Assembly: GCA_944548615.1 (NCBI GenBank)
Contig: OX155967.1
Span: 24,767,898-24,831,897, forward strand
Reading direction: 5' to 3'
DNA from: Micropterix aruncella
Taxonomy: Eukaryota; Arthropoda; Insecta; Lepidoptera; Micropterigidae
Length of the DNA stretch: 64,000 nt
The stretch's first letter is position 1. Each line of letters begins with the position of its first letter. The notes under the pieces are model-generated. The model saw only the letters and a program-made list of their open reading frames with translations. It had not been told where the DNA came from and ran no database searches. Positions 10,716-22,473 of the stretch are shown piece after piece. The position numbers and the translations under genes are program-made.

Positions 10716-11021
10716 GAGGCTACTTCATTATGCGCAGTTATACCTTTATTCGGTTCTTGTCTTGGTTCATTTCTGATTTTGTGCTACTTCGGAGAATATT
10801 TGACAGCAGCTGGAGTCAGCATCGAAGAAGCCATCTACGACTGCGAATGGGAAAAAATGTCTGCGGAAGATCGAAAACTGATCAGGCTCCTGCTTCAGGC
10901 TGCCCAGAAACCGCTAACGCTCACGACCCTCAAAATATATGCCCTGTCGTACTCTACGTATAAGGAATGTATCAGTCTTTTATACAGTATCGTATCTTGC
11001 TTTTATGCGTCCAAAGTGTAA
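10716..11021 (+). CDS. Odorant receptor gene 1, C-terminal exon
   Basis: Follows acceptor TATTTTTCAG in phase 0, matching the 8329 donor. It encodes helix six (SLCAVIPLFGSCLGSFLIL), then CYFGEYLTAAGVSIEEAIYD with CEWEKMSAEDRKLIRLLLQ, then AQKPLTLTTLKIYALSYSTY and a final CISLLYSIVSCFYASKV before TAA 11019-11021. G..LT..G.....AIY.C.WE, R..L.L...QKPL.LT and the last serine/tyrosine-rich helix are diagnostic of insect 7tm_6 receptors. The three exons give about 285 of the usual roughly 400 residues; the N-terminal helices are upstream or lost. A cryptic GTATAAG donor lies near the end, but reading through it gives the expected C-terminus. Confidence 0.85.
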   Translation, partial: EATSLCAVIPLFGSCLGSFLILCYFGEYLTAAGVSIEEAIYDCEWEKMSAEDRKLIRLLLQAAQKPLTLTTLKIYALSYSTYKECISLLYSIVSCFYASKV

Positions 11022-11114
11022 CGTGAGAACTTGTACTTGGGTACCTGCACCATTTTATGTTTCTGTTATTTATTTATTTATGAGTTACATAAACATTTAA
11101 ATGCAAGAGCACAA

Positions 11115-11120
11115 AATAAA
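11115..11120 (+). promoter_or_regulatory. Polyadenylation signal AATAAA for OR gene 1
   Basis: Canonical AATAAA about 95 bases after the stop codon at 11021, in an AT-rich stretch. Plausible 3' end of the OR transcript. Confidence 0.5.
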
Positions 11121-11159
11121 TATAATTTACAACCCAGAAATTACCGCTATATGCATCTA

Positions 11160-11290
11160 AACTTAAAGCCGGTCCATACGATGCAGTGCGGCGCCGCACC
11201 GCAAAAATTTCGCCGTATAAGCGTATATACGCGTACAGTGCACGGTGCGGCGCCGCAACGTTACTGCGTTACGTTGCCGCAGTGGGCGAA
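11160..11290. repeat. GC-rich palindromic segment, possible DNA-transposon end
   Basis: GCCGGTCCATACGATGCAGT followed by two GCGGCGCCGC palindromes (about 11198 and 11246) and CGCGTACAGTGCACGG. It resembles a terminal region of a Harbinger- or MITE-like element. It abuts the (TA)n tract at 11291, and a matching second end was not found. Confidence 0.35.
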
Positions 11291-12351
<1,061 letters not shown>

Positions 12352-12418
12352 TGGCGGATCCAGGATTTATATTTGGGGGGGGCTGAGGGTCGGTCTCGCT
12401 AATAGCTATATCAGTAAA

Positions 12419-13166
12419 CTAGCTGACCTGTGCCCACTTCGTTGGGCGGTAAAACTTTTTACTTGTGATGAAATTATGAGTGTGGTTTGGTTAGTACTGA
12501 TTGCTATGATTTATTGCCTGCCAAAAGAAGGGTTATATTTTTACTGCATATGTATGTATGTATTTGCATGCCAATTTGACTATATTACCGATATTTGTGA
12601 GTGTCTTCTTGTGAGTTTCTTATTTCTGAGTGCCTTATCTCTTCAACCATTTATGCAGTAAAAGTGTAATTATATACAGTAAAAGGAAAAAGTCTTTTGT
12701 TTTAAACACTTTAGACGATAAATTTCCTTAGTTTGATAATAATTCATAATCGTTGATAATATGACCAATAAACATGACCTAACGATTTAAATTATTTTTT
12801 TAATTTGAAATACTACTTTTTGTGACTTAATTATAAAAGTTAGACATATGCTGTCGCTGACTTTTTATGTAGTCATTATAAAGCTCTACAACTTTTCTCT
12901 AGAATTTAATCATATATCTCTCATCGTTAAGGCAGCGTTAGTTAGAACTGTTTTCGTTCGACCGTTTTTTCCGACTTACCTTGGAAATCCGACTACCACG
13001 GAAAAGTCTTTTCATTTGTCGGATTAATATATAGCCTATAACACTCACAAATAACATGGCTTTATACTGGTAAAAGAATTTTCAAAATCGGTTCAGTAGA
13101 TCCAGAGATTACTTCTTACAAGATTACCAACTTTACCTCTTTATAATATTAGTATAGAAGTATAGA
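12419..13166 (-). mobile_element. Non-autonomous Helitron, unit 1, nested in hAT
   Basis: On the minus strand it starts TCTATACTTCTATACTAATA (5' TC) and ends with hairpin GCCCAACGAAGTGGGC, then ACAGGTCAGCTAG (CTAG end). Canonical Helitrons have a 5' TC, a short 3' hairpin and CTRR. No coding capacity. Homologues: 13167-13600, 37700-38430, and 50270-50680 on the plus strand. Confidence 0.75.
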
Positions 13167-13600
13167 TAGACGACACGGTCGCGGTTCCATACCTTTGTCG
13201 TATTATCGTATAACTATTTATGGAGTAAAAGGAAAAAAGTCTTTTGTTTTAAACACTTGAGACGATAAATTTATTTATTTTGATAATAATTCATAATTGT
13301 TGATAATATGAAATATAAACATGTTCTAACGATTTAACTTATTTTTTTAATTAGATAAACTACTTTTTTGTGACTTAAATATAAAAGTTAGACATATGCT
13401 GTCGCTGACTTTTTTGTAGGCATTATCAAGCTCTACAACTTTTCTCTAGAATTTAATCATATATCTCTCATCGTTAAGGCACCGTTAGTTAGAAACCTTT
13501 AGGTTCGACCGTTTTTTCCGACTTACTTTGGAAATCCAACTACCACGAAAAAGTCTTTTCATTTTTCGGAATAATATATAACCTATGACAACAATAATTC
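13167..13600 (-). repeat. Helitron unit 2 (partial tandem copy)
   Basis: Repeats the body of unit 1 at a spacing of about 545 bp: AGTAAAAGGAAAAAGTCTTT type sequence at 12678 and 13223, GTTAGACATATGCTGTCGCT at both, and CGACCGTTTTTTCCGACTTA at both. It lacks the 3' hairpin end. GACACGGTCGCGGTTCCAT at the junction also occurs, in complement, at 50480, so the tandem arrangement is a property of the family. Confidence 0.65.
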
Positions 13601-13681
13601 CAGATTCTACTTAAAGGTATTTTATTGCTCTACTAAGTTTCACAGAAAATTAAGATAAAAAATCGTAAGAACCATTAAGTT

Positions 13682-15395
13682 TTATTTTTCAATGGACATT
13701 GCTAGTCTCCGAGGATACTTTTGTCCGAATTCTTCCACAACTTCAGCATGTAAACATCTCGATATGTGCATATGTATATATATAGTAGCTAAACCATTCA
13801 GACGCTCTTCTGTCATCGTCTTTCGAAGGTAAGTTTTTATATGTTTTAGTGATGAGAAGCTCCTCTCAACGCTGCAAGTAGACACTGGTATAGTAGCAAG
13901 AAATTTTAAAAGTATTTTTACGTTTGGGTAGAACTCATTCGCCTCTTGATGCACCTCTGCTGCTGTTTCCGGAAGGTGTTCCCTGCTACACCAAAGTTTC
14001 TTCCATAAAATAATTTCCCCCGAAAAGAAGAGCGGATGAGGCAAGTCACAACTGTATACGCGTGCAGCTGCTACTACGCACAATGTAACTAGGAATAAGC
14101 GTGAATAAGTCAATAATCGAAGAATGATCATTTTTCGAAAAACGACTTTTTAGCTGTTCCAACACAAAATCAATGAAAGGAAGGAATATATTTAATCTGA
14201 AAAAAAAAACAGATGCTATTTTACAAAAAAACTGATTTTATAAAATGAAAAAAAAAACTGTATCAAGCAATTGACACATGATACAGTGGGTATTTAAATT
14301 GATTAATATTTGCCTTACCTGTAGTATTCCTTTACATCAGAGGCCTCAATATTTGAGAGTTGAAGTGACCGTTTTACCATTCTAGGTACTTGTATTGGAA
14401 TGTCCAGAGATTCTACAAGAAGACACACCTCTTGAAAACTTTCTTTAAATTTCATTTCTTTGTATCTTTCCAGTGTTTTTATTACCGTTTCTACCATCTC
14501 GTAGCATAGGTGGAGGTATAAAGCGACAGCCTGAAGTTGTCGTGAGAGTGATACAGTAATTTCAAACATAGCAGCAGTTACAGTCAGATATAAGACGAAA
14601 TCGAATCTAAGAATTGATACGAGAAGTCCTGCACTTTATAATGATGGGGATTTTCTGTCCATTTCCTTAAGGAACTGTACAATAGAGTCAAACAGCTCTT
14701 TAAATTGAAGAAGTGCATCATGCTTTTCAAGCCAACGCGTGTCACTGAGGCCTTTTATGTAGGCTGAGGAATTTTACTCTTTTCTCCTCCGGGTGTTTTT
14801 CGAGAATAGCTCGTTTGATAAGTTCCGACCTTTTTGCTGGACTCTCGCACAAAATTAGTTACACTACCTACAACTCCCATCATATTGCGAATACTCGGCA
14901 AGCTACAGGCTTTCAAGATAGCCAAGTTTAGTTTGTATGCTGCACAATGCATGTAAACAGCAAGCGGTTGGACCTGCTTTAGGCGGGCTTGTACACCATT
15001 CAACTTTCCATACATATTGGCACCTCCATCAAAACCTTGACCTCTCAAGTTCTCAATCTGCAGCCGACTCGATTTAATTCTTGAAGAATGTGATCGCTCA
15101 AAGCAGCACCACTCAAGTCAACTGCAGACAAAAAGCACATGAACTCTTCATGTATTGTGCTCTTATGTATATCCAAGTACCTGATGCATATACTCAGTTG
15201 CTCTGTACCACTAGCATCTGTTTTTTCGTCGCCAAGTACAGCGTAATATTTCGCTTCTTTCACTTTTTTTTATTATATTTTTCATAATTAGAGTATGGCA
15301 ACATTCAACCAGCTGATTCTGGGTTGTTTTACTTAGATATGTAGCATTTTTTGGAGCTGTCTCTAAATTTTGAGCTGAACTAACAGATTTTTAAT
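13682..15395 (-). pseudogene. hAT transposase (ZMYM/DUF4371-like type), decayed
   Basis: Minus-strand blocks in N-to-C order: TAPKNATYLSKTTQNQLVEC, then KYYAVLGDEKTDASGTEQLS with ICIRYLDIH (the DE.TD..G.EQLS catalytic-core motif), FDGGANMYGKLNGVQARLK, YMHCAAYKLNLAILKAC, a helical segment at 14315-14569, and the C-terminal dimerisation domain FLATIPVSTCSVERSFSSLK with YLRKTMTEERLNGLA. This is the hAT transposase plan (RNase H-fold catalytic core plus hATC domain). Stops and frameshifts separate the blocks (for example at 15045 and 14755). Its normal role is cut-and-paste transposition; this copy is dead. Confidence 0.85.
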
Positions 15396-15481
15396 ATGCA
15401 GTTTAGTAACAAATCTGAAAGTTTTGTTTATTTATGTTTTGGGAAGGGCTTCAGCCCCTTAGCCCCCCCCTGGATCCGCCA

Positions 15482-15484
<3 letters not shown>

Positions 15485-15515
<31 letters not shown>

Positions 15516-15715
15516 NNNNNNNNNNNNNNNNNNNNNNNNNNNNNNNNNNNNNNNNNNNNNNNNNNNNNNNNNNNNNNNNNNNNNNNNNNNNNNNNNNNNN
15601 NNNNNNNNNNNNNNNNNNNNNNNNNNNNNNNNNNNNNNNNNNNNNNNNNNNNNNNNNNNNNNNNNNNNNNNNNNNNNNNNNNNNNNNNNNNNNNNNNNNN
15701 NNNNNNNNNNNNNNN
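15485..15715. repeat. (TA)n tract running into a 200-N assembly gap
   Basis: (TA)n at 15485-15515, then exactly 200 Ns (15516-15715), a placeholder gap length. The (TA)n probably continues into the gap. Sequence resumes as GGCCCCATAGCCCCGG. Confidence 0.95.
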
Positions 15716-15889
15716 GGCCCCATAGCCCCGGTCTCCCCTACCTATGTATACTAATTTGCGCTTAATCAAGAATTGAGAATCACACAAGCAAGCAAAAAAG
15801 AAAGTAAATACAGCCAAATGTGTATTATTTGGTCGCATAGGCTGTTGTTTTCGGCTTTAATAAAAATAGACAACATTTTAACAAAAAAA

Positions 15890-16505
15890 AAACGTTTTTT
15901 TTTGTAAGTGCAGTATATAAAATTTTGTGTCTGTGCTGTTAACCGTTGAGGGGTTCCCTCGTTGGAAGCCAACCCTGGGTGCCGAAGTACTATCTTGGTA
16001 AAACTTAGAACGGGCTGTCGTAATTGAATGCATATACAAAATTTCGTGTCTATGCTGTAGACCGTTGAGGAGTCCCCTCGTCGAGAGCCGACCCTGGGTG
16101 CAACAGCTATGTCATGGTGAATCTTAGAACGGTCTATCATAATTGAATGAGTATACAAAATTTCGTGTCTGTGCTGTTGACCGTTGAGGATTCTCCTCGT
16201 CGGGAGCCAACCCAGAGTGTAGAATCAGGTCATGCTTACCATTTAAAAAAATGCATTGTCATTGGAATTGACGCAAAATGTATTTTTTTAACTTCGTACG
16301 ATAATATTTGAGGAGTTCTCTCAATTTCTCATGGATCCCATCATCGGGACAGGATTTTCATAAAAATAAGACCAATCTGTAAGTGTCAAATAAAAAAAGT
16401 TCCAAATCGGTTCATAAATGGCAGACTTCTGAGGTAACAAACATTAAAAAAAATAAAAAAGATACAACCGAATTGATAACCTCCTCCTTTTTTTGAAGTC
16501 GGTTA
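15890..16505. repeat. Repeat family Y: three 124-bp tandem units plus terminal hairpin end
   Basis: Three tandem units of about 124 bp, each with ATACAAAATTTCGTGTCTGT, a GACCGTTGAGGAGTC-type core and GGGAGCCAACCCTGGGTG. A unique tail ends TACAACCGAATTGATAACCT, then CCTCCTTTTTTTGAAGTCGG and TTAAAAAA. The last 40 bp pair AACCGA with TCGGTT. Copies: 42485-42893 (same strand), 34905-35066 and 44200-44520 (opposite strand). The class of element is not assigned. Confidence 0.75.
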
Positions 16506-16900
16506 AAAAATAGATGTGAAGGACAACAAACAGCAATATGTACATAACAAGAATAATCAATAATTCATTCGTTCAAAAATTTGGATATTGTAAAATCGGA
16601 CTAATAGACTGTAATTTAAATGTACCTAGATATTACGTTTCTAAAATCTGTTAAGATTTTTTGGAAATAAATTGAAATTGAAATATATGCGAGATGCTGT
16701 GAAAATCTAGGCAGGAAACGCCGCTTACATCCAGGAAATCACAGCATGAGCCACAGCCACGAAAGCATTTCCTGAGAAAGCCGCGACTACCATTGTCCTA
16801 CACAATCCTACATCTCCCTCATGCCTCGATGAAGCTTTTACCGGGTTGGGTAGTCACGGTCTCCCACTTCGTTTAGGTCAGAATAATACCCTATATATAT
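16506..16900. other. Unclassified, GC-richer in 16690-16880
   Basis: A moderately GC-rich stretch (CAGCATGAGCCACAGCCACG region) next to the LINE tail. It may be the 5' part of the same LINE copy, but no clear motif was read. Confidence 0.3.
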
Positions 16901-17400
16901 ATCCCAAAACTACTTTTTTTTACTGCTTCTCCGTACATAAAACTTGACTGTGGAATCAGCTTCCTCCAACTATTAGAGGCGCTAACTCGCTGTCCACCTT
17001 CAAGCAATCATTGAAAAAGCACTTTCTTTTATAAAAAATATGAACCATAAATTTCAACCTTTCCGTTTTCCCTTTCCTTTCCTTACCTTATTTTGCCAGT
17101 TTATTCATTTATTTATTTATTTATACATATATTAATATATGTATGTATATTATGTATTATATCCTAATCGAAAACTAATCAACTTATTTACATTGGCTTT
17201 AAATACGCATAATATGCATAATACTTGCTATAATTTAAAATTTAATTTTATATCGTATTGTACTTCAATTTTTGCCTACTGTTCTTTCCACATCAGTATG
17301 TTGGTTGACTGAAAGATATTGGTATGTAGCAATAAGTCCGTCATTGTACCTGGTTTTTATGGTACCATAATGTGATATTCAATAATTCATTCGTCCAATA
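16901..17400 (+). pseudogene. LINE 3' end: RT tail plus 3' UTR
   Basis: At about 16950-17033 the plus strand encodes LWNQLPPTIRGANSLSTFKQ followed by SLKKHFLL and a stop, the C-terminal tail (WN.LP..IR...L..FK..LK) of Jockey/CR1/L2-like LINE RTs. It is followed by an AT-rich 3' UTR with (TTTA)n, and by TTGGTATGTAGCAATAAGTC with CGTCATTGTACCTGG, a motif common in such 3' UTRs. 5'-truncated. Confidence 0.7.
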
Positions 17401-19320
17401 AATAAAATAATCCTGTCGTGGAAACAATAATACAAATCTTTAAATATATGGTGCGGATTGCTAAATTAAAAATATTTTACATAAGCTTAGCTAAACTCCT
17501 AACCCCCCCCCCCCCCCCTCCGCTTTCTCCCATATGACCAAAAATAAGTAAATTCTGACCCTCCCACCCTCCACAACTTGCTTGCGTAATACTTAAATGA
17601 TATGAACACCTCGAAAATTTTATTCCACCGAAATTCCAAGTTTGAGTTGTGTTTAGTCGACTAATTTATATCGTTTGGCGACATATTTTAACTACTATAA
17701 TTGAAGAATTATAGTAGTTAAAATAAAACTAATTGGGATACAGGTCTATATACGTGATAGCATACAATCTTCAAATCACAATCTATGCAATCATCAAATT
17801 TTGTTGTCTCCGGAGTTGTTATTTAAGCTACCACTTTCCTTGCAATAAGATTAAATTGCTTTTGCAGTTATGTCCGTGAAGTTAGCGCGACCCGAATCGT
17901 ATGGAGATATTATTTTATCATTCTTCTAGCCATTTTTACCATTTATTAGTCGTCTATGTTTTTGGCAATTCTTTTTCTAAATATAACCCCTTTTAGATCC
18001 AATTCTGAAACCGAAACGAAATTTGATAATAAAATTGAGGACGGTTTTCCGAATGTGATACATCGGGCTTGTTTTCAAAAATTAGTTTCTAATGGTTTTA
18101 TGCACTTATCTCAGACTCGGAGACATCATGGAACAGAAATTTCTGGAAAACGATACAAAAACTTTTTATATAAGACGCAAAATGTGAGTTTTGCAAAGTC
18201 ATACATCATCCATCCTCCATACATCATACAGTCATACGTCATACATCATCCATCCATCATCCATCAAAAGAAAAATATGACATTAGCCAACATGTTAATA
18301 TACAGACTTAATAAGAAATAATAATAAAGATACCCTAGCAAGATACTGAAACCATGTGTCTTGTGTAAGATTCGGGATACCAATCATTATAACATTGGCA
18401 GTGTTAAAATTACCATGGAAGATCTCGTCAAAGCGATACATCCGCCAAAAGTAACGTTTTGACTAAAACTCGCACTTCTATAACTAAGATATTAAAGTAG
18501 ATTTCTATTTAAAATCATCAGAATATATTTAGATTTAGTGATATCTGAGGTAAGATCTTAAAATTAATTTTTTAATTTAAATTTAATTCTTATAAAATAT
18601 TTTATGAAAAAAAATATACATCCTGTAAAAAATATTTTTTTCTGATGTACCATTTAGAGCAAATGGTCCTCAATTCGTCTATTGCATCACTTCGTTCTTC
18701 ATTTGTGTATTTGTTTGTTAGCGAATTAGTTTTTTATTTACTTTACCTTTGTTTATCTCTGAATTTTTTCATACAACATATATCGAAAAGAAAAAATCAT
18801 CTGCAGCTTTAAAAAAAACAGTTTTTGATTTGGGTAGGGATAACTTCACGAATATCATGCAATCATGGTGCAATTTACCAAGCACAGCATTTCAGAATAT
18901 TTAATACTAATGCTCCAATTAATCGATGGGTGGCGACAACTGTAGGTGTCTAAGAAAGTGTCTCAGTGAATCTAAGAAATTTAATATTAAGAAATTATTA
19001 TTTAGTGCATCTCTATGCATTTTCGTGGATGAGTTTACGGAACCACGAATAGTCACGCCATTTTACAACAAAAGAAGGGAAGGGAGAAGAAAACGCCTAA
19101 CAATCACGAAAACGGTCAGAGTCCGCGGTCACCGTTGGACGGTGCGCACCTTGATCATTCTTTCCTGTCACGTCCAGAGGTGGAGTACATCGATGACCCT
19201 ACGGCTGACGCTGAGTGTGATGGAAAATACTGATCAAGTTTCTACGTCTTTCCACGATCGGATATTTTCCACGTTTTTGTTTTTTCTCTAAGGTATAATT
19301 TAAGTACAATATTTTTTTTT
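17400..19320 (+). repeat. Segmental duplication copy 1, block A
   Basis: Colinear with 39000-41945: shared GTGCGGATTGCTAAA-like start, C-runs, AACACCTCGAAAAT, GATAGCATACAATCTTC, TTGCTTTTGCAGTTAT, AAATTTGATAA-AAAATTGAGG, GGCAGTGTTAAAATTACC, AATCGATGGGT-GCGACAACTGTAGG and GGCTGACGCTGAG. Many substitutions and small gaps. Possible exon-like stretches: 17998-18183, flanked by CCTTTTAG and GTGAGT, encodes KLVSNGFMHLSQTRRHHG; and near 18390, DTNHYNIGSVKITMEDLVKA. Neither is recognised as a known gene. Confidence 0.7.
17684..17725. repeat. Perfect hairpin, 19-bp stem, 4-base loop
   Basis: TATTTTAACTACTATAATT, loop GAAG, then the exact complement. In the duplicate segment (about 39280) the left arm is present but the right arm is not, so the inverted arm was added in copy 1 after duplication. 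Confidence 0.9.
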
Positions 19321-19448
19321 TAGATACATAAATATTCGAGTTTTTATATTACAGTTTTCCTTTTCTATATCTCAGATATAATTAATTAAAATGTTTTTTT
19401 TTCTTTTGAAAGACATATATATTTACAGTAATTTTTTTTCTGACTCAA

Positions 19449-19481
19449 ACCATTGCTAAAATGTCATATTTTAGCAATGGT
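19449..19481. repeat. Perfect hairpin, 14-bp stem
   Basis: ACCATTGCTAAAAT, 5-base loop, ATTTTAGCAATGGT. Confidence 0.85.
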
Positions 19482-19625
19482 GAGTTTGGTAGCATGTCAT
19501 ATGTTATGTCATAAGTTAGTAAATTTTAGAATTTGAATTACCAAAAAATTTTTTTGATCTTGATCATTGAAAAATTCATATTGATCATTATTTCTCGTGA
19601 CCCTTCAATTGTATTCTTGGATGTC

Positions 19626-20320
19626 TTAAGGTATGTCCCCACTAGTGCGCTTTCGTCTTCATCGTGCGCTTTTCTCTGACGCATGCGTTTAATACCATAG
19701 CGCATGCAATAGCGCATGCGTCAATTCTATCTGAACGACAGCGCATGCCTCAGCGCACGCCGATCCGGCACCCTGTGGATAGGCATGCGTCACTCCGTGC
19801 ATCTTGCGAAACAAATATGCGGACGATAAAAAAAAAGGTTCGATTTATTGAACATTATCAAAATTATCCTATACTATGGGACCAGAATTATATTACATAT
19901 TATTATAATACACTGTATTAATTGAATTATAATACACTGAATTATAAATGAATTATAATACACTGTAACAATAAAATATAATAATTACAATACATTATAA
20001 CAATAAAATAAAACGGAATAAAGCTTTGATTTCGGCCAAAAATACAATTTTAATGTGAATATTGTCAAAAACAAAATAAAAAGCCCGCGGTCATACATCT
20101 CCAAGGAACGTCAATGATTACTACAAGCTCACACTAGTTCATAGTTATCTCCACCGGGTACTGTCAGTGATCGCAATTGAATAGTCGAAAGCGCATAAGT
20201 GTAGACGTATAGCTGCATGCGTCTTGAGGCATTCAATAAAGCATGCGCTAGACGCAAGATGAAATTTAAAGTAACGACGCTATTTGAAGACGAAAACGCA
20301 CGAGTGTGGACATACCTTTA
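19626..20320. mobile_element. Harbinger-type MITE with TTA target duplication
   Basis: TTA at 19626-19628 and 20318-20320 flanks inverted ends AGGTATGTCCCCACTAGTGC, then GCTTTCGTCTTC on the left, and the complement of GAAGACGAAAACGCACGAGT plus GTGGACATACCT on the right (about 28 of 32 matching). TTA duplication fits PIF/Harbinger. The subterminal regions are packed with GCGCATGC/GCATGCG palindromes (at least eight), likely transposase-binding sites. No coding frame of consequence. Confidence 0.75.
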
Positions 20321-20538
20321 GAACCAGAAACGCTACATAGACATCGGTTACGTTTAGCCGGATTTGTACTAGAAATTTGGTAAAGATCTAAACACAACTA
20401 AAATCGCAATTTTATATACGAAAACTCAACCTCATATAAATATTAAATATACCGAAAAATTCAGTGTCGGATCCAACGCTGTCATTTTCTAAACATAGCC
20501 ACTGACCCTGAAAGGAAATATAATTTCTTTCTATTGGT

Positions 20539-22473
20539 TAGTTTACTATGTCTTGACTGGACATTGAGTATGCTATCAAATAGGAATCTGACCGTCTATC
20601 AAGGCGACACCTCCATCACGGGAATCCCTGCCAAGGGCTGTCCACAGGGTGGAGTCATCTCCCCCCTCTTGTGAAGCATCGTTGTAGACGAACTCCTAAC
20701 AGATCTACAAAACCTAGGCCTCTCTGTCTACGGCTACGCTGATGACGTGGCCATAGTAGTCAGAGGAAACTTCCTATCAATACTTAAGGAGCTCATGGAC
20801 AAAGCACTTAAGACCACCCAAGACTGGTGCCAGGCCAGAGGTCTATCCGCTAATCCAAGCAAGACTAAGGCCATGATTTTCACCAGAAAATACAAACCCG
20901 AACCCGTTGAGTGTCTCAAGCTCTGGGATAAGGAGATAGAATACGCTACAGTAGTCAAATACCTTGGAGTCTATCTAGACCCAAAGCTCAATTGGAAGCA
21001 CCACCTCGAGCGCAAGAGAACAACCTTCTATGCCTCGTTGTGGACGTGCAAAAGAGTCATGGGAAAAACCTGGGGGTTCAAACCCAGGGTCGCCTTATGG
21101 CTCTACAGGGCAGTACTGCTGCCTAGACTAACCTATGCTGCAATAGTCTGGTGGTCCAGGGTGAAAAAGCTTGAGACATTAAAAATGCTTAAAAGCCTTC
21201 AAGGTAACTAACTACCTGAGGGCTGCAACTGGCGTCATGAAGACCACCCCAACAGCGGGATTAGAGGTGGCACTCTGCTGCCCGCCTCTTCCGCCGGACA
21301 AGCTCATCATCCACTCCGCCAGACTTACAGCATACAGACTGAAGTGTTTGGGCGAGTGGAAGCGTGGAGGGCACAATCATCCTGAGCTAAACCTCCTCCA
21401 CAAAAGCCCATTCACTCTGACCCAGGATCGACTACGGAAAAAATTTCGGTAGAGAAATCCTATAAAATCCTAATCCCCACCAGGGAAGAATGGAAAAATC
21501 CGCAGTGGCTTCAAAGCCACAACGCAGACGCCTGGTTCACCGACGGCTCAGGAACAAATGGACGTTTTGGGGCAGGCGTGTACGGACCCAAAACCAACCA
21601 CAGAATCAGCATCCCCCTTGGACAATACGCTACGGTTTTCCAAGCCGAGGTACTTGCCATATTGGAATGCATAAAACTACAAAGTCGACTTGAGGTAAAA
21701 AACAGACAAATCCTCATCTGCTCTGACAGCAGAGCAGCACTGGACGCTCTGGCTAAAGCCACCACAGAATCTTCTGTGGTCTGGGACTGCATGCAGGAGC
21801 TCAACAAATTGGGAAAATCCAACAAAATCACCCTAATATGGATACCGGGTCACCAAGGCATACCCGGAAACGAAGAGGCCGACAGACTGGCAAAACTGGG
21901 CACACTGGATTGCCCAGTGGAGCCAGCTGTAGGGGTCCCCTTCGCTACAGGTAAGAAAATAATCAGGGACTGCTTGGAGCAGGAACATCGGGCTTCCTGG
22001 AAACAGAGTCAGGGATGTCGCCAGGCAAAAGCCATGATGGAGCAACCACTACAGAAGAAAACCAAGGCCCTACTTGACATGAGCAAGAAGAACCTTAGAA
22101 CCACTATCGGTCTCCTCACCGGACACACGACCCTTAGAGCTCATCTATTCAACCTTGGCTTGACTGAGAGCAAGGATTGCCGAATATGTGGCGACTAACC
22201 TGAAGACAGCATACACATTGTTGGCCGCTGTCCAGGGCTCGCCGCCAAAAGACACAGTTTACTGGGACGAGCCTTTCTCGAACCCAGCGATCTGCCCAAC
22301 TTGAAGGTCAGTGATCTACTTGGACTGGTAAGAAGTACCGGGCTACTAGCTGACCATTGACCTAACCACACAGTGGGTGGTTACAAAAGACCTTACAGAT
22401 ATAGGTGACATCAAGGGCTGGAAACAAGCCCCCCACTCCATCTACTACTACTACTACTACTAGTTTACTATGT
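20539..22473 (+). mobile_element. 5'-truncated RNase H-bearing LINE with perfect 13-bp target duplication
   Basis: TAGTTTACTATGT at 20539-20551 and again at 22461-22473 delimits a LINE body of 20552-22460 ending in (CTA)n. The 3' simple-repeat tail, the 5' truncation inside RT and the long duplication are the signature of target-primed reverse transcription. The paralogous segment near 42285 has the flanking sequence without the LINE. Confidence 0.85.
20552..22330 (+). pseudogene. LINE ORF2 fragment: reverse transcriptase plus RNase H
   Basis: Begins within RT: ITGIPAKGCPQGGVISPLL, a stop, then LQNLGLSVYGYADDVAIVVR with intact YADD. Next come LSANPSKTKAMIFTRK, VVKYLGVYLDPKLNWKHHLE and LLPRLTYAAIVWWSRVKKL. 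After a frameshift near 21210, an RNase H domain follows at 21490-21900: WFTDGSG in one frame, then VFQAEVLAILECIK, ICSDSRAALDAL and IWIPGHQGIPGNEEADRLAK (D, E, D and H..GN..AD residues present). The tail has CRICGD, a stop, then PEDSIHIVGRCPGL. RT followed by RNase H places it in the I/LOA/R1-related LINE groups. Normal function is target-primed retrotransposition; at least two stops and two frameshifts inactivate it. Confidence 0.85.

Noticed and set aside
18360..18470. ENY2-like fragment (VKITMEDLVKA followed by HPPK)
   Set aside because: Similarity is a few residues only, the rest of the small ENY2 protein is not found nearby, and the second copy has a stop.
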